Assembly: GCA_012521315.1 (NCBI GenBank)
Contig: JAAYMP010000129.1
Location: 1-6,066 of the forward strand
Reading direction: 5' to 3'
Length of the DNA: 6,066 bases
Source of the DNA: Bacillota bacterium
Lineage (GTDB): Bacteria > Bacillota > UBA4882 > UBA10575
The position numbers and the translations under genes were made by a program. Below, piece by piece: positions 5,430-6,066 of the stretch (positions are counted from its first letter, which is position 1; each line of letters begins with the position of its first letter). The notes under the pieces were generated by a model. That model did no database searches and was not told the DNA's origin. It saw nothing but the letters and a program-made list of their open reading frames with translations.

Positions 5430-6066
5430 TTCAACCCGGGGCGTAAAGCCCAATTCCCGGGTTACCCGCACATACTCTTCATCGGTGATGGTTTCCGGGT
5501 TTTTCCCCAAATAGGCCACGGTTACCGCCTGGATCAGGTTACTGCCGAAAGAACGCCCCCCCAGATTGGGAGTGGTGGTCACCAGTGTTTTTACCCCCCG
5601 GGCCTTTAAATCGGCCACGTTCTGCTGGGTCACCGTGTTGGTGATGATGATCTTCCCGCTAAGGTCGTCCGGCATGAAGCGTTGGATGTAAAGGTAATCG
5701 CCGGCAATAATGTCGGCTTCTTGATAAAAACGGGCAAACTTGCGCGGGTCTTCCACGTATTCTTCCCGCTTCCCGGTGGGATAAAGCCAGGTAAAGGGCA
5801 GGAGACAAACGACGGGCGCCAAAGTCCGGATCACCAGGTGCAACTTGTGGAATCCGCGGATCAAAAAGGGTAAGCCAAAAGAGAAGACCAGATCCCCGCA
5901 GCTTAAATCGGAATTTAGTTCGGCAAAGGCCTGAGCCATGCTATAACGGTCAAATGCCACCGTCAACAAGGCTTTTTTCCCCCGCACCGGGACAATTCCC
6001 TCCCGGTCCAGATCGAGGATGACCTGGCGTTCCAATGCTCTTTTCCAACCGGTCCCATCGACCAAC
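5415..6066 (-). CDS. Protein resembling the Firmicutes 'quinate 5-dehydrogenase' family, 5' end outside window
   Basis: The last 216 codons are open from the right edge to TAA at 5417-5415; the family is, as I recall, near 300 residues, so roughly 80 N-terminal residues are missing. Landmarks are VDGTGWKRALERQVILDLDR near the visible start, KKALLTVAFDRYSMAQAFAEL, LPFTWLYPTGKREEY, DIIAGDYLYIQRFMPDDLSGKIIITNTVT, VKTLVTTTPNLGGRSFGSNL and a closing TPRVEQLNG. This pattern matches my memory of proteins labelled quinate 5-dehydrogenase in Moorella-like and related Firmicutes. That label rests on database inference, and I see no classic GxGxxG dinucleotide loop in the visible part, so enzyme activity is unproven. 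I see no transmembrane helix that clearly spans, although a hydrophobic stretch (LHLVIRTLAPVVCLLPFTWL) is present. It precedes the importer genes by 49 nt with no terminator, so co-transcription is likely. Confidence 0.6.
   Translation of the reverse strand, partial: LVDGTGWKRALERQVILDLDREGIVPVRGKKALLTVAFDRYSMAQAFAELNSDLSCGDLVFSFGLPFLIRGFHKLHLVIRTLAPVVCLLPFTWLYPTGKREEYVEDPRKFARFYQEADIIAGDYLYIQRFMPDDLSGKIIITNTVTQQNVADLKARGVKTLVTTTPNLGGRSFGSNLIQAVTVAYLGKNPETITDEEYVRVTRELGFTPRVEQLNG

Overview
This window reads as a piece of a Bacillota (Firmicutes) chromosome of moderately high GC. By eye, the EF-Ts, S2 and UMP kinase sequences resemble Bacillus/Clostridia-type homologues (for example the MEKPKYRRI N-terminus of PyrH and the TRRWNPKMA block of S2). 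Shine-Dalgarno sites are strong, and three of the five visible starts are GTG. Every gene I can support lies on the minus strand, so the window is described from its right end to its left, in the direction of transcription.

At the right (5415-6066) is the 3' part of a gene resembling a poorly characterised Firmicutes family that is often labelled 'quinate 5-dehydrogenase'. It is followed at 49 nt by a three-gene ABC importer of the cobalamin/iron-siderophore (BtuFCD/FecBCD) type: a secreted substrate-binding protein (4472-5365), a FecCD-type permease (3486-4475; its ATG overlaps the previous stop as ATGA) and an ATPase (2630-3469; 16 nt gap). The binding protein keeps the two glutamates, and the permease the three arginines, that form the docking salt bridges in E. 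coli BtuF/BtuC. The binding protein has a signal peptide but no lipobox, which would fit a diderm member of the phylum.

After the importer comes the translation cluster rpsB (S2), tsf (EF-Ts), pyrH (UMP kinase; 156 codons, running off the left edge). A near-consensus sigma-A promoter with an extended -10 lies only 10 nt past the importer's stop codon and gives rpsB a leader of about 109 nt. A 7-bp inverted repeat brackets the -10 and start region, and two possible stem-loops lie in the leader, one over the rpsB ribosome-binding site. A hairpin with a U-tract follows the rpsB stop directly. A clearer intrinsic terminator follows the tsf stop directly and separates tsf from pyrH.

Apart from the promoter and leader architecture of rpsB, the translation block is ordinary. 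I see no CRISPR array, tRNA, rRNA, insertion sequence, cobalamin riboswitch or phage gene, and no convincing new biological system. The observations most worth checking are the rpsB control region, the non-lipoprotein binding protein, and the pairing of the transporter with the gene of uncertain function.
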